64,000 bases of DNA from Leucaena leucocephala (lineage: Eukaryota; Streptophyta; Magnoliopsida; Fabales; Fabaceae), in the NCBI GenBank assembly GCA_037074615.1, contig CM073551.1, positions 17,483,750 to 17,547,749 of the forward strand. Direction: 5' to 3'. Below the pieces are notes generated by a model. It was given only the letters and a program-made list of their open reading frames with translations. It was not told where the DNA came from and did no database searches. The position numbers were made by a program, and so were the translations under genes. Numbering within the stretch: the stretch's first letter is position 1; each line of letters starts with the position of its first letter. Positions 45,567-57,173 of this stretch are shown piece after piece.

Positions 45567-48500
45567 ATGGACGGTTCAGGTTTAACAGGTTCATGTTAAG
45601 GTTCTGGTCAGCAAGGGAAGAAAAGAGGAAGAGGCCCGACCTATATGAAACGGGTCTCTAGGACAGATGGGGGGACATATCCCATAAGGCTCCGAGTGAG
45701 TTTGATACTGACATGAAGGCAACTGGTCAAAATAGGCCCACGTTTAACAACTATATCGGCCATATAGCATATGATAAGATTAGCATTGCGTGCCTGAAAC
45801 AACCTTTAAGTCCGATGTCGCCTTGGGGTTACTTCAAAAATTTAAACCAAGGATTGCGTATAGTGCAACCTCGGGCCGTTCTCTTTGAGGAGCCAAAAAT
45901 CAAATTGAATTCCTAAGTAACTAAATGCAATGCAACCTAAACTAGAAAATGGGGTTTGATTTGATTGACTAACAAATAAATGCAATGAATTAAAATTAAA
46001 TTTAAATAAATATTTTTGGTATTTTTAATTTAAAGAAAATGTTAATGAATGATAACAAGTGAATGGAATGAAAGAGAAAGAGATTAATAATAATGAAAGC
46101 AATCCTCCAATTCAATAACGCAGGCAATCATAGCTTCAACAGATATGGGAGTTCTAAACAATGAATTAAAATTTATAATTAAGCTTTCAATCCAACATCC
46201 GAGCCACCTCGAATTGTCACAAAATATTTTCCGAGTCCTAATTTATTAACTGCCACCAGAATAATAAATTAGGACTAAAGATATTAAAATCCAATGCTTA
46301 ATTATAACTCAATAATTCATAGAAATAGGATTAAGTCCAGCAAGAGATATAATGATCAAATAATTCAAGCCACCTTGAAAAATCACAAAATATTCACAAT
46401 AATCTCAATACCATGTCTGACCCAAAACAAAGTAAATGAAATTAAAGTTAATTTAAGAATAATATCAATTTCCAAACAATAATCCAATTACAATAATCCT
46501 CAATAAATATAAATCATTATAAGCATTCCCAATAATTATAAAATTATCCTAAGACCTAGGAATCATAAAATAATTAATGGGTAAAAATTAAAGTAACTTA
46601 AACTCCCCTTTGAGACTCCAAGCTCATGCCTTTGCCATTGAATTAGAGAATTAGGACGTTCTAGCCACGCCTAGCCATAGAGATAGACACCAACTTCAAT
46701 ATTTCATGGCCACCCATGTTCACCGTAGCTGGTACTATTTGTTCCGTCGCTGCTGGTCTGTGCCGGAGTGGAGTGATGGAAGGACGGAATGAAAGTGAAG
46801 GACGCTGGAGGTGTGTGACGGCAGCTCAAGCTTCTCGTGTGCGTTTAGTTCTCTCGCGACTTCACTACTTCTGGCTGCAGCACCCCTGTGCGTCTTCTCT
46901 CCTTTTCAATTGTTTCTGCCGTGCCTTTACGTGAATTGCTGGAGGCAATTTAAAAGTAACCTAATGGGCCAAATCGCAAGGTTTGGCCCATAGGTTCTCT
47001 AGTGTAATTTATGAATTAGTGGTCTTTTGTTGTCATTTATAAATTCTGATTTCTCCTAAATTCCTGAAATATAAAATTATAATAATGTAATACCTTTTAT
47101 TCCAAAAATAATTATTTAGGAGAAATAATAAAAATATGACAATTATGCCCCTATTAAACACTAATTCATTATAAGGTTCAATAATTCAATTGATGCACAA
47201 ATAATATAATTAAAGCCCAAAATAATGACAAAAGCCCACTAAAATGATATGAATAAATATATAAAAATATGGGTTTGTCAGTGCCCCAACTGGAAGGTGG
47301 TCAACCATAAAGATAAGGATATGATTTGTGAGGACATTTTGATACATTTCTAATTCTATGTTCCATCTATCTACTTTAGTTATTTATGATTTTTGTCCCT
47401 TATCACAACTTTATCTTATTTGTTTTTTGTACTTCCACGCAGTAAAATTTTGACATTCCCACCACTTCAAGCATGAAGCACTGCATCATAAAACAATGCA
47501 ATAAACGGTGGAGGGACTTTAAGTCAAACTTGCAAAGGACTACTTTCGAGGCAATAAGATGGAGGAGCATCCAAATGGCACATACCCTAATGTTAGTGAC
47601 GAAGCTTTGACATTATTTTATCAATAACGGGAAGAGGCTACTTATAAGGTTTGATGTGTGCTGTAAACTTATATTTTAATTAACTTAGTTAGTAATGAAT
47701 GCACATTTTAATAAACTAATATAACTTTATTTCATTTTTATAAGCTATTTGTAAGAGGAATCAAGAAATAGCCAAAAAGAATATGTACTAGCACTATATG
47801 TCTCAAGGGGATACATTATCCTTGAGAGGAAAATGATACAAGAGTAGTTGGAGGCTGCGCAACAAGCAACTATATCAGACCATACTGCTCAGACCCTTCT
47901 TCATCTATCAGTATCCAGCGTCTATCTCGCCAACAAAAATGGAAGGCTGCGAGGGTGAAGCTCCAAATGTTGCTACAATTGTTGAGAGGATTGTAAGTAA
48001 CTAATTTGAATACTAAGAATTTATACGTTATTATTTGCTCTTCAGTTATTTTAACTTGGTAACTTATATATGTTGTAGGATGAACTTGAGCAATAGGCAT
48101 CCCAAGGGTGTTTTGTTGAAAAAGGAATGGATATCCTGAAGACAGCTATAGGGACTCCAGACCACCCAGGTCGAGTGAGAAGGCCCCCAAAGGAGTCATA
48201 CGCAAAGATTTTTTTGGCTCCGCCTCTTGAAGAAGAAGTGCCCCTCCATAGACATGCTTCGAGATGAGTTGTAAAGGTTCGAGTTGAGTTGTAAAAGTTC
48301 AAGATGAACTTAAAGCATAGTATCAAGCGAAGTTAGAAAATATGCGCTTCGAGGTGGATGCCAGAGTCCAAGAGCTTATGGATGCTAGGCTCCAGTAGGC
48401 CATGATGATGATGGGCTTCGTCATACCTGGCCAAAGTTCAAAGGTACATATATTCATTTAGTTCTTTTTAAGGGAAGTTTAATATGGATTTTGTCTTGAC

Positions 48501-50041
48501 TAATTTTGTTTACATTTTTAGGGTTCTCCAAGGTGACTAGTGGGAAGGGCAGCGCCAATAAGGAGAAATTTATCTCTTAACCATCTAGTCTTGACCCTAT
48601 CCTTGAGCACACCAAAGATGATAGGGAAAAGTGTGGTCTATACATTGTGACAGACCAAGGAACTACATCCTTTGTTGCTCATGGTATCGTGTACCTTGAT
48701 GCCACAATAATTCACTAGAAAATAATTCCTGATGGTAATGCCAAGGTCACAGTACAACCCATAAAGAAGTGATCAGGCACTGCACCTGTTCCCTGTCCCA
48801 CTAATGAGGTTAAAATATTGGAGCAAGCTCCAGGGTAGTTTATTATGTGGCCAACATATCTTATCAAATTAAGAAAGCGGGTCACACCAAAGCCAGTGCT
48901 AGGGAAGGTGTCTCAGAAGCAAACCCCAAAGGGCCTAGAACAAGAAAAGGCACTACAAAAGTCCAAGGTTCAGAGGGCGAATGTAGACAAGCTCATACCT
49001 TTTTGAGAACATATCATCGAGATATTTTGGTATGGAAACTCTCCACTCTATGGAAGTAGGATTAGAGAAAACACTTAGTTTCATAATTTCGTCTGGGGTT
49101 TTGACTACACAGGAGCTTTACAAATTCACCTTGGACAAGAATGACATAGTGCAATTCCTAAATTTTGAGGAGCTGGATTCAACTGTCATCTATTGTGCCA
49201 TATTGTAAGTTGCAACTTTATTTTAATACTTTTTGTTTAATCATTCGCACAGTACTGACTCCTTTCTCTATTAACAATAGCCACTTCTATCGGAGATGCC
49301 TGGAAGAAGTAAAAGGAGACACATATGGCTTCATATGTCCTCAACGTGTCCAAGAGATAGGCACTGATAGGAGCTCAAGGATTACATATTAGTCTACATT
49401 CATATCTAATGTTGTTCATATTTTATAGTACGTATTGGACTCTGCTTGTCATAGCCCCTGAAGATAATGTGGCGTACTGGTTCGATTCATTGTTTGGACG
49501 GCTAGATATCTAGATTTTTTTCTATCGTCAACACGTGAGTTTTTCTTCATAGATTTTTTAACATAAAAATTTAGTAAGTTATATGATATCCTTTTTTTTC
49601 TTCAATTGGAGGTAAGGCTGTGCAAGGCTTCAACTTCTTCAGAGGCCATCCAGTTAGTATTAATCCTTTATGGATTTATCCTCAAGTAAGTACTTTTCAA
49701 ATAATTAAGTTTTAATTTTCATAAATTTATTAGGGCAAATGTTAGTTATTAATATGCTATATGTTTTTCCATTTTGTTAATACCGCCATCGACCTGACAA
49801 TGTTGAGTGTGTATATTATATAATCTGATATATGCACGAGTCACTGAGATAGGGATTACGGATAGCTTACATGAGGTATGAAGTGATCAATATTTAGACT
49901 TTTTCAATTTATCACATCTTGAGTATTTACCTATTACTTCTAACTTATAGTTGTTCAAGCAGAACAAATTGATCTTTGAAGATGAGGAAATCCACTCAAT
50001 GATGGATGCTTTGGCAAAAACCATCTTGGAGAAGTTTCCTT
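45567..50041 (+). pseudogene. CACTA transposase-like gene (Ptta/En-Spm and Ulp1-like domains), interrupted and frameshifted
   Basis: The 5' part (45567-45794) encodes KKRGRGPTYMKRVSRTDGGT and, after a one-base frameshift, EFDTDMKATGQNRPTFNNYI GHIAYDKISIA. After the 1,486-bp LTR insertion the frame resumes with CPNWKVVNHKDKDMICEDIL (from 47283), then NKRWRDFKSNLQR (47491 on): a Ptta/En-Spm plant transposase domain. Further exon-like parts encode LYKFTLDKNDIVQFLNFEEL (49108 on), FYRRCLEEVKGDTYGFICPQ and YWTLLVIAPEDNVAYWFDSL (49430 on). The last matches the C48/Ulp1 cysteine-protease fold often carried by CACTA elements. The usual His before Trp is Tyr, while the Asp and the Cys (PDNVEC) remain. 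Several stops and frameshifts make it non-functional. Confidence 0.8.
45795..47280 (-). mobile_element. Solo LTR-type insertion (1,486 bp) inside the transposase gene
   Basis: Starts TGAAACAACC and ends GGGTTTGTCA, and is flanked by the perfect 5-bp duplication GTGCC (45790-45794 and 47281-47285). Removing it joins the transposase codons for ISIA to CPNWKVV in frame. No gag-pol or second LTR. On the minus strand it would begin TGACAAACCC; the strand is a guess. Internally, GAGCCACCTCGAATTGTCAC (46201 on) is echoed at AAGCCACCTTGAAAAATCAC (46367 on), an imperfect direct repeat. Open frames within (46716-46993) are not recognised. Confidence 0.85.
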
Positions 50042-50839
50042 AATTAAGCATCCATTTCTTGTATATATGATTATACAATATTCGTGTATATATGATTGTA
50101 TTATATTTTGGTTCATTGCATGCATTAATAAGAATTTAAATTACTTTATTACTATATATTAACATTTAATTTAGATATTTCTATTGCTTACTTCATACTT
50201 TGCTGCCTATAGTCTGTCTTCATTATTACAAATACAGGGCGGTATAGATGGAAAAATTGAAAGAAAGTGTAAAAAAAATTAAGCCTTTAACGACGATTTT
50301 TCTAAAAATCACCGTTACAAGTATAGACTATAACGGTGACTTCCTTAAAAATCGCAATTATATGATTAAACTGTAACAACAATTTTACTAGAAACCACCG
50401 TAACATTCTAAATATATAATGGGGGTTTTATAAAAAATGCCATTAAAGTATTACATTTAACGGCAGTAGAATTCATGCCGGTCAAAAAATCGCTGTAAAA
50501 TGTTACTTTTAACCGTTGTTGTACGACTTTTTTCTAGTAGTGCCAAAAGTTTTATGCGGTGATAATTAGTCATCACAAAGTCATCGCACTTGCTATTGTG
50601 GCTAAAACGCAGCGACATTTTCTAGTCGTAACTGAAAGTCTACCTTTAGCGGTGACACATTGTTACCGTCGAAAGTAAGGCGAATGACTTGAATGAAAGG
50701 CCGCTACAAAAAACAACACATCGGTATAAACTTATATGTTGCCACTGAAAGATTAATCTGTGGTGACAACTGACAGTTGCTGCTAATATACTTTTCTGCA
50801 GTGAGTTTGTTGTTGTGCTCCATTTATTCCGCATGAATA

Positions 50840-52515
50840 TGGGTCACAAGTAGTATAAAAATTATCGTTCCTACAGAGATTAAGGCAAAAGACAGTGTAT
50901 TCTTCCAATTATATTTTCAATTAGGTTGAGAAATCAGATATTTGAGAAAACAACGTTGTAAAGAGTGAACTAGTGTAAAAATTAAAGAGCTACTTTAACC
51001 ATAGCTAAATTATAATTCTCACTTCAAGATAAAAGAAGGTTTTAAGGTCATCTATCCCCTTTTTAATTCCTGAACCTTAACAAAATTATCTTTCAATTAC
51101 AAGCAATGATAATATGTGTTTGTCAAAGGGCTCAAAATACTTAATTAAGCTTTTTCAAGTCAAAACTACATGCTCTTTTCCATTAAAATACCAAATCTCT
51201 TGATCTAATTAATGAAAACTAAGTTTAAGAATCAACCCTTTTCTTGACAATGTAAGTTTGAAGTAATATCTTTATTTGAACCAAATAAAACTATCCATTC
51301 TCAAAGGAACTTCAAGTCAAACATGATTTTAAACAAGTTCAATATTTAAACTAGCTTTCTCAAGTCTAACTCAAGTGAATAAAACAACCCAATGGTGATT
51401 AAGCATCAAGAATCATTAAGAACAGATTAAAATCAATATATATAATCATCATTACTCATAAAATGAGGTAAATACAAGGTTCAATCCATAAAATAGTTCA
51501 AGACAACCTTAGAAATGAAAGATTTAGCTACTCATAGTTCTAAAATAAATCAAACTAAACAACATAATCATATTCATTATAGAACTAAATAAATGAAAGG
51601 AGAAGCAAAAAAACCACTCATAAAATGAGGTAAATACAATGTTCAATCCATAAAATGGTTAAAGACAACCCTAGAAGTGAAAGATTTAGCTACTCATAGT
51701 TCTAAAATAAACCAAACTAAACAACATAATCATATTTATTATAGAACTAAATAAATGAAAGGAGAAGCAAAAAAAACAAAGATTGTAGCTCTAAATCTCT
51801 TCCTTGCTCAAATACCAAGCCTCCCAACCTCCAAAGCTTCATTTTTAATCTTAAACTCTCTCTCTCTCTCGACCTCTGGAAGTGTTGAATGGCAGCTTTG
51901 ATTAGGTTTCATCATTAAAAACCCTACCTTTTCGCATTAGTTGCTGAAATGCAGAGTTTCAATTTTTGTATGTTCTCGGGCTAAGCTGTACCTTTTCCAC
52001 GGCTAAAGGTATAGAGAGGAGGAGTTTCCTTTTTAAGTGCTTTTCACCACGACGAAACTTCTGCTCGCCTCTGCGAAAGGCATAGAGAAGGTGGGAAGTT
52101 CCTAATATGAGATCTCGCTACAGCAAATGGTATAGAGAGTACCATCCATAAGTCCTTCATGGTTGGCCACGGCGAATAGTACAGTGAAGCCATTTTCTTC
52201 CTGTCTTAAGCTCTAACTTACTTCCTTTGCTTCAAACTTCAATTATTTGCTTTTCCCTTGCTTCAAAGTGTCTTGTGACTCTTTATTTGAGGTGTTCTTC
52301 TATCTCCAAACTCCTAAATTAAAAGAAAATCCTTATGAGATTCAGTTCAATCAAAATACTCACATTTTATCCAAAAAATTTATCTTTTTGAGTTTGCTAG
52401 GTAACATGCACATTTTCCTAAATAATTGTCTACAATATGAACAATTCTATCCAAAAATACTTAAAAGAGATAGAAAATGTGCAAGAATTATAAGAATTTT
52501 TGTAAGTTATAGTTG
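50840..52515. other. Unassigned repeat-like region with a tandem duplication
   Basis: Not coding as far as I can see. The start GTATAAAAATTATCGTTCCTACAGAG resembles plant LTR sequences, and a six-base AATATG occurs on both sides (50834 and 52432 areas), but TG...CA ends are lacking, so an LTR call is not justified. It contains the tandem repeat at 51452-51775. Confidence 0.3.
51452..51775. repeat. Tandem duplication, two units of about 162 bp
   Basis: ACTCATAAAATGAGGTAAAT ... GAAAGGAGAAGCAAAAAAAC occurs twice back to back (about 51452-51614 and 51615-51775) with few substitutions, so it is fairly recent. Confidence 0.85.
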
Positions 52516-52683
52516 TCGCCGCAGAAGATCTTTTCTGTAGCAACATTTTGTTTCCACTGAAAGTGTAATCAACAACAGCGACAATTAATTGACTATCGCT
52601 GCTGATAGGTTTTTTTGCAGCAACCTTTTGTCGCCATTGAATTACTTTTCTACAGCGACATTATGGTGTCCCTTCGTTAGACT
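52515..52683. mobile_element. Fragment of a CACTA-like element end
   Basis: Clustered subterminal motifs (GTCGCCGCAGAAGATC, CAGCGACAATTAATTGAC, TTTTTTTGCAGCAACC, TTTTGTCGCCATTGAA) match the ends of the elements at 1471-2626 and 40534-50803, but no full terminal CACTA sequence or partner end was found. Confidence 0.55.
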
Positions 52684-52762
52684 TAACCTCCGTTGACACA
52701 AACTGAACTCCTTATAATAGTATGAGCTAGACAAGATTTTTTCAATTAAACTGCTTTTAATA

Positions 52763-53015
52763 CTCCTCCAGTCCTTAATGTAAGAGATACTTAACTAATT
52801 TAAAGAGATTAAAGAAGTTAGATAAATTAATTAATTATAATAAATATGACATGATACCTCTAAAATATCTATATATATTAGATTATATATCAGTTTATAA
52901 GTTAAATAGATTGATTTGTGATAAATAATAAATATGAGAGATAAAGTAAATTGAGATATTACATTTAGAATCAAAATAATCATTCAACTAGCTTCTATAT
53001 TTAGAACCAGATGAG
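52763..53015. mobile_element. Stowaway-like MITE
   Basis: TA then CTCCTCCAGTCCTTAATGTA at the left; the inverse of CTCATCTGGTTCTAAATATA then TA at the right. 253 bp, about 650 bp downstream of the bHLH gene stop codon. Confidence 0.7.
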
Positions 53016-53661
53016 TACATAATGTTTTTTTTCTTCGAGAGATCAAAATCCTTACAAAAGATAAAATCGAAAGGGTTGAGAAGTTTTTTAGCCATTAAAG
53101 TATGAATGTTTATTTGGAAGAAACGAAATCATTGAAAACGACGCCTAAACAATTTACATAATGTTTATCATATTTTTGAACTAACCATTCAATACTATCT
53201 ATTTTTTTTTTTTGTTATTTGAGAGGGGAAAGAGGAATAGGAATTGAATAGAGTGGAGTTATGTGCGTGTATATATATATTCAATAAAGTTACAAGAACA
53301 TACAATTATGCAGGAAATAATTGAAAACCACTAACATCAAGCAGTTTAGGAAGGAGAAAAAAGGCCCAAAAATTAAGCAACTGAGTTCAGTGCTTAGTTC
53401 GGAGCTTTTTTGTCTATTTTTTCAAAGCCGAACTACATTAATCAATGTCAATATATAATATATAAAATCCATATCAAATCACATTATTCATAAGTTTTAA
53501 CAATGTGGTTCACTTCATACTAATTTGTGCATTATTTCAAATGCACAGAAAACAAGTCTAACTTGTACCTATTTGGTATACATATATTTTTCACAAAAAA
53601 ACAAACTGCAAACTATATTGCAGCTATTATGGGTGTAACAGTTTAACAACAGAGAGAGAGA

Positions 53662-56600
53662 TCAGTTCTTGGAACTTGATGCTGGAGCTTGCTGCATTTG
53701 CTGATACATAGCAGCCATCCTACTGTATGCATCCATGTTCATGGGCTGCAATCAAATTGATCATGTTTTCATTAATAATAACATCATATGATATTCAAAT
53801 ATTAAAAATAATATCAGAAATTAACATATTTATATGTTTTCAAATGAATTGTTTAGGCATAAACACATGAAATTATTCATATATAATTTTTTAATACTTG
53901 TGTGAATTTGAAGACCTATAATATAGTGCTAAAAACAAATTGAAATTCTGATAACACAAATCATTGGAAAAGTATGTAAGTCATGCAAATAGAAAAATTC
54001 AAAACCCATTAATATCAAATTTAATAATTTATTCAATATGAATAATTATTATATTCCCTCCAGTCTTAAATATAAGAGCTAGTAGAGAGGGGTTTGCTTT
54101 GTTTTTAAAATGTAATATTTCAATCTTCTTTATCTTCCATCAAGGAAATATTATTCAATATAAATTATTAAAATAGTATTTTAAGAAAATCAACATATTT
54201 TTTTATAAATAATTAACTTAACTAATTTTCTTAATCTTTATCAATTAGTTATCTAATTCTTAGATTTATGAATAGAATGAGTAGGACAATATTATACCTG
54301 GCATGCTAGGAATGAAGATAAGAAGTCGGGCACTGCTCCTTGAAGCCGATTGCCGCCAGTAGAAGCGTCCCATGAGGCAGCCATTGGCATGAAGCCGGCG
54401 GCGGAAGGGTGGAGAATCGGAGGGACGGTGGGTATGTTAGGGCGAGCCATAGTGTTCATATCCATACCTAATCCCATCCCCATTGGAGCCATCATGGACA
54501 TGAGTTGAAGTTGCTGCTGTTGCAGGGTCATTGGCAACATCATGGAAGACAGACTCATTCTATTTATCATTTGAACTTGTGCTTGAAGTTGCTTCACATA
54601 ATCTATTACCTCATCGAGCATTGAAGCTTTATCAATCTGAAATTAAACACAAAAATTATAAACAGATTCATTAATTATATAAGCAATTTGATCTTAATTA
54701 TTGTTAAAAATGATAGTTAAAGAACTCATAAATTATAGTTTTGACACTGGAGGAGCTAAATAGTCTTATTTCTAGCTAGTTAGAAGAAAGCAGTTATGTA
54801 AGATTGGGAAAATTAAATAAATAGTATTCCCTTGGTTCTACACAGGTAACTAATTTAAGAGGATTAAGAAAATTAAATAAATAACTTAATTATCATTAGA
54901 TTATATATCAATTTATAAGTCAAAAATATTAGTTTAGAGAAAAATGATAATAAATATAAATATTTTAAAATAATTTATTTAGTTTTTTTAATTTTTTTAA
55001 ATTAATTAATTATGTTTTATATTAAATAACGGAGGAAGATGGAGTAATTTGAGACAAAAAGGGTCATGATGATTTAAGAAACATGACTACTTATTTCTGT
55101 GTGTATAGTCAAATAACTCGATCAGATCTGAAATAATGGGTCGAAAACGTTTTGGTATAGTTTTCTTTTTATTTATAATTAAGATCTGAACCCAAGTATT
55201 TGTTTAAATATGGATTAATTTTTTTTTACTTGACCTAACTGCTAATATATATATTTAAAAAAAATAATTCGTAAAGTACTTAACTGTTGATATTATGAAT
55301 TAAGGATTGATATATAAATTGTTTCCATTACTTTTAATTCTTCTTATTCTTGTTTTTTTCCCTTTTCGTTTGGCTCTAACTTGTTGGATGGCTAATGGAA
55401 GTGGATGAAATAAGGGCCTACCACAAGAAAGGGTTGTCCCCGAAACATCTGTCAAAGTGTGACAAGTCATAATTAGTATGATAGGAAATTCGTTTATACA
55501 TATGGACTAAGATTTAAACAAACCCTATAAAATACCTTCTTTTTCTTATATATTATTATTATTATTATTGTGATTTGATTGGATATTCACTTTGGACCAC
55601 AGTTTTCCCTTACTCTCTACAACTTTTGAGTTTTGACAAAATGATTAAAAAACCAAGAATTTCTGCATAGAGTTAGAGCAAGTATCTACAAATTAGTATT
55701 ACATGTTTTAATTTATGGATCACATGATGATATGTTTGAATTAACTGCTAAAACTTCAATTTAATTTTAGTCAATTATGAAAAATTAATTTATTATATGA
55801 TGTGCTGAAGAAATTTCAGAACTATTTGTATTCAATTATAGTGTTTGGTTATTACCTTGCTGGAATTTGGAACCAGCTTCTGCAATGTCTTCATCCTTTG
55901 GTTTATCTTATCTCGCCTTTTCTGAAACAAGAACATATATATATATATATTAATCAATGAACAAAAAATAAAAGTCTAATTGTCATTTAAATAATAATGA
56001 TGATTAATATAATATAATAATATATTTGAAGCCAAATTAGATTTATTAAACGAGATCTCACTCTTTCAGATTGATTGTGCACATCAGCAGCTCTACGCCG
56101 TTTGTTGGATGAAGAAGATTTTCCTGTTCTTTCTTTTTTCTCCTCCTCTTCATCTTCTTCTCTCTATAACAAAGATTAAATTTAAACAAAGATTGGACAA
56201 CACAAAACTATATATTAAAAAAATAATCATCAGTGAACAAATATATATATATTTTTAACGAAGAAAACTTTGCCTGTGTACTGTGGCAAACAGAATCATG
56301 GTCGTCAGCGGCGGTCATCTTCGTGCACGGCTGGATAGAGCTGGTGTTTTCCGGCGAACCCATTGAAGCAGAAGTATAACCCCCATCCATTTCCCTATCG
56401 CACGTGTCAGGGCTCACGTGATGGCTGTCTCTCTCACTCAAACTTTGATCCCACTGGCGGGCTACAGGCACACGCGCCACCCCCGGGACTCTCGCAGCAC
56501 CACCGCAAGAACCCACACGGGCCGAGCAACCACCCATTCTGCCGCCACGCGTGCTAATCCCTCCACCACCCATGGATTCATCCACAACCGCCGTACTCTG

Positions 56601-57173
56601 CTCGTCCGTACGATTAGAGCAAGGCACCAAAGCATCCATAGTCATTGTGTTCGATACAGCAGCGCCAGCACCGCCGCTGCCGTCGCCGCGACGTTGGTGT
56701 TCAAACCATGGAACTACTAACTTGTCTCCGTCACCGTCAACGCTTTGTGACATTAATTTGGTGTTCTGGGAGAACCTAGTAGCCTGATTGACTATAGACT
56801 CTAAGGTTCCACTAGCACGATACTTCGAATGGGTAGTGGCCGTCGTCAATGGATCGGACATCGTACTCGCCGCCACACCAGAAGTCATATGTTTCGCCGG
56901 AGATCGTGGAAGACCCATTCCGTTCATCCATATCTGCCCGTTCTGCCATGTAAGCTCTGCAACTTCATAGTCAAACCTGCAAGTAATCCCAGAAAATATA
57001 AGCGCATATATAAACACACATAAAAACACTACATATATGTATATGTATATGTATATGCAGTACGTGGGGATGAGATCAGGGACGGTGGAGTTGGAGTTAG
57101 AAGGAAGAGAGGTTCTGTTGGCAGAGGGAATATTGCTGTTGTCAACATCCCAGGTGGGAACGCAGAAGCTCAT
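53662..57173 (-). CDS. UNE10: UNE10/PIF8-type bHLH transcription factor, six exons, 467 aa
   Basis: Nuclear G-box-binding factor of the phytochrome-interacting family. Exons (minus): 57173-57064, 56976-56274, 56163-56062, 55921-55856, 54636-54298, 53745-53662; each boundary keeps frame. MSFCVPTWDVD at the start matches the UNE10 N-terminus. VAELTWQNGQIW (42-53) is the APB motif (ELxxxxGQ) that binds active phytochrome B. Residues 54-271 are disordered and Gly/Ser/Arg-rich, with the UNE10-like MDALVPCSN and DDHDSVCHS. KRRR (292-295) is a likely NLS. HNQSERKRRDKINQRMKTLQ (300-319) to about 350 is the bHLH, with H/E/R DNA-contact residues intact. The C-terminus is Met/Gln-rich, ending AYSRMAAMYQQMQQA. 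Intron 2 seems to use a GC donor (CAG/GCAAAG); introns 4 and 5 contain Stowaway-like MITEs. Arabidopsis UNE10/PIF8 restrains light responses and embryo-sac fertilisation is affected in the mutant; the role here is inferred from homology. Confidence 0.95.
54054..54281. mobile_element. Stowaway-like MITE in intron 5 of the bHLH gene
   Basis: TA, TTCCCTCCAGTCTTAAATAT on the left; ATTTATGAATAGAATGAG then TA on the right. Its right end lies only 16 bp from the 5' splice site of intron 5 (donor at 54297). AT-rich, no coding. Confidence 0.65.
54827..55044. mobile_element. Stowaway-like MITE in intron 4 of the bHLH gene
   Basis: TA then TTCCCTTGGTTCTACACAGG at the left, and the inverse of CTCCATCTTCCTCCGTTATT then TA at the right. 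Lies wholly inside intron 4 (54637-55855). Confidence 0.65.
57034..57057. repeat. (TATG)n microsatellite at the start of intron 1 of the bHLH gene
   Basis: TATATGTATATGTATATGTA on the plus strand, directly next to the exon 1 donor (57063). Confidence 0.8.

Larger units (their letters stand above)
40605..50542 (+). mobile_element. Inner CACTA (En/Spm-like) element, decayed, with two nested LTR insertions
   Basis: Flanked by the 3-bp duplication CCA (40602-40604 and 50543-50545). Ends: CAGTATTAGAAAAAATACTT on the left and the inverse of CACTACTAGAAAAAAGTCGT on the right. Subterminal repeats such as AAAAACCACCGTTACAAG and TAACGGCGATTTTTA occur in both orientations at 40720-40790, 41915-41955, 44650-44700 and 50285-50520. 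Removing the two LTR insertions and their duplications leaves about 5.8 kb. It carries a coiled-coil ORF at the left and a Ptta/En-Spm plus Ulp1-like transposase gene at the right, both broken. Confidence 0.85.
40534..50803. mobile_element. Outer CACTA-like element, interrupted
   Basis: The left end is CACTACAAAAAAAAATTAAC followed by TTTTAGCAGTGACAAAAGTT. The right end is the inverse of CACTGCAGAAAAGTATATTA followed by GCAGCAACTG. Rejoining 40534-40604 with 50546-50803 gives an element of about 330 bp with subterminal GCGGTGA-type motifs and no coding capacity, similar to 1471-2626. Flanks are ATT and AGT, so the 3-bp duplication is imperfect. The inner element at 40605-50542 split it. Confidence 0.7.

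Noticed and set aside
46716..46993. Two overlapping open frames
   Set aside because: They lie inside the 1,486-bp LTR-type insertion and look like chance frames in its GC-richer part.
50840..52432. Third solo LTR suggested by AATATG on both sides
   Set aside because: The ends are not TG...CA and the flanking match is short; insufficient support.
56274..56282. GT donor (CACA/GTACAC) for bHLH intron 2
   Set aside because: It can be made to keep frame only with a downstream acceptor and loses the family-like STQ-REED join; the GC donor fits better, though RNA evidence is needed.
56363..57023. Several open frames on the plus strand opposite the bHLH gene
   Set aside because: They are shadows of the GC-rich exon 2 of the UNE10-type gene; no plausible products.
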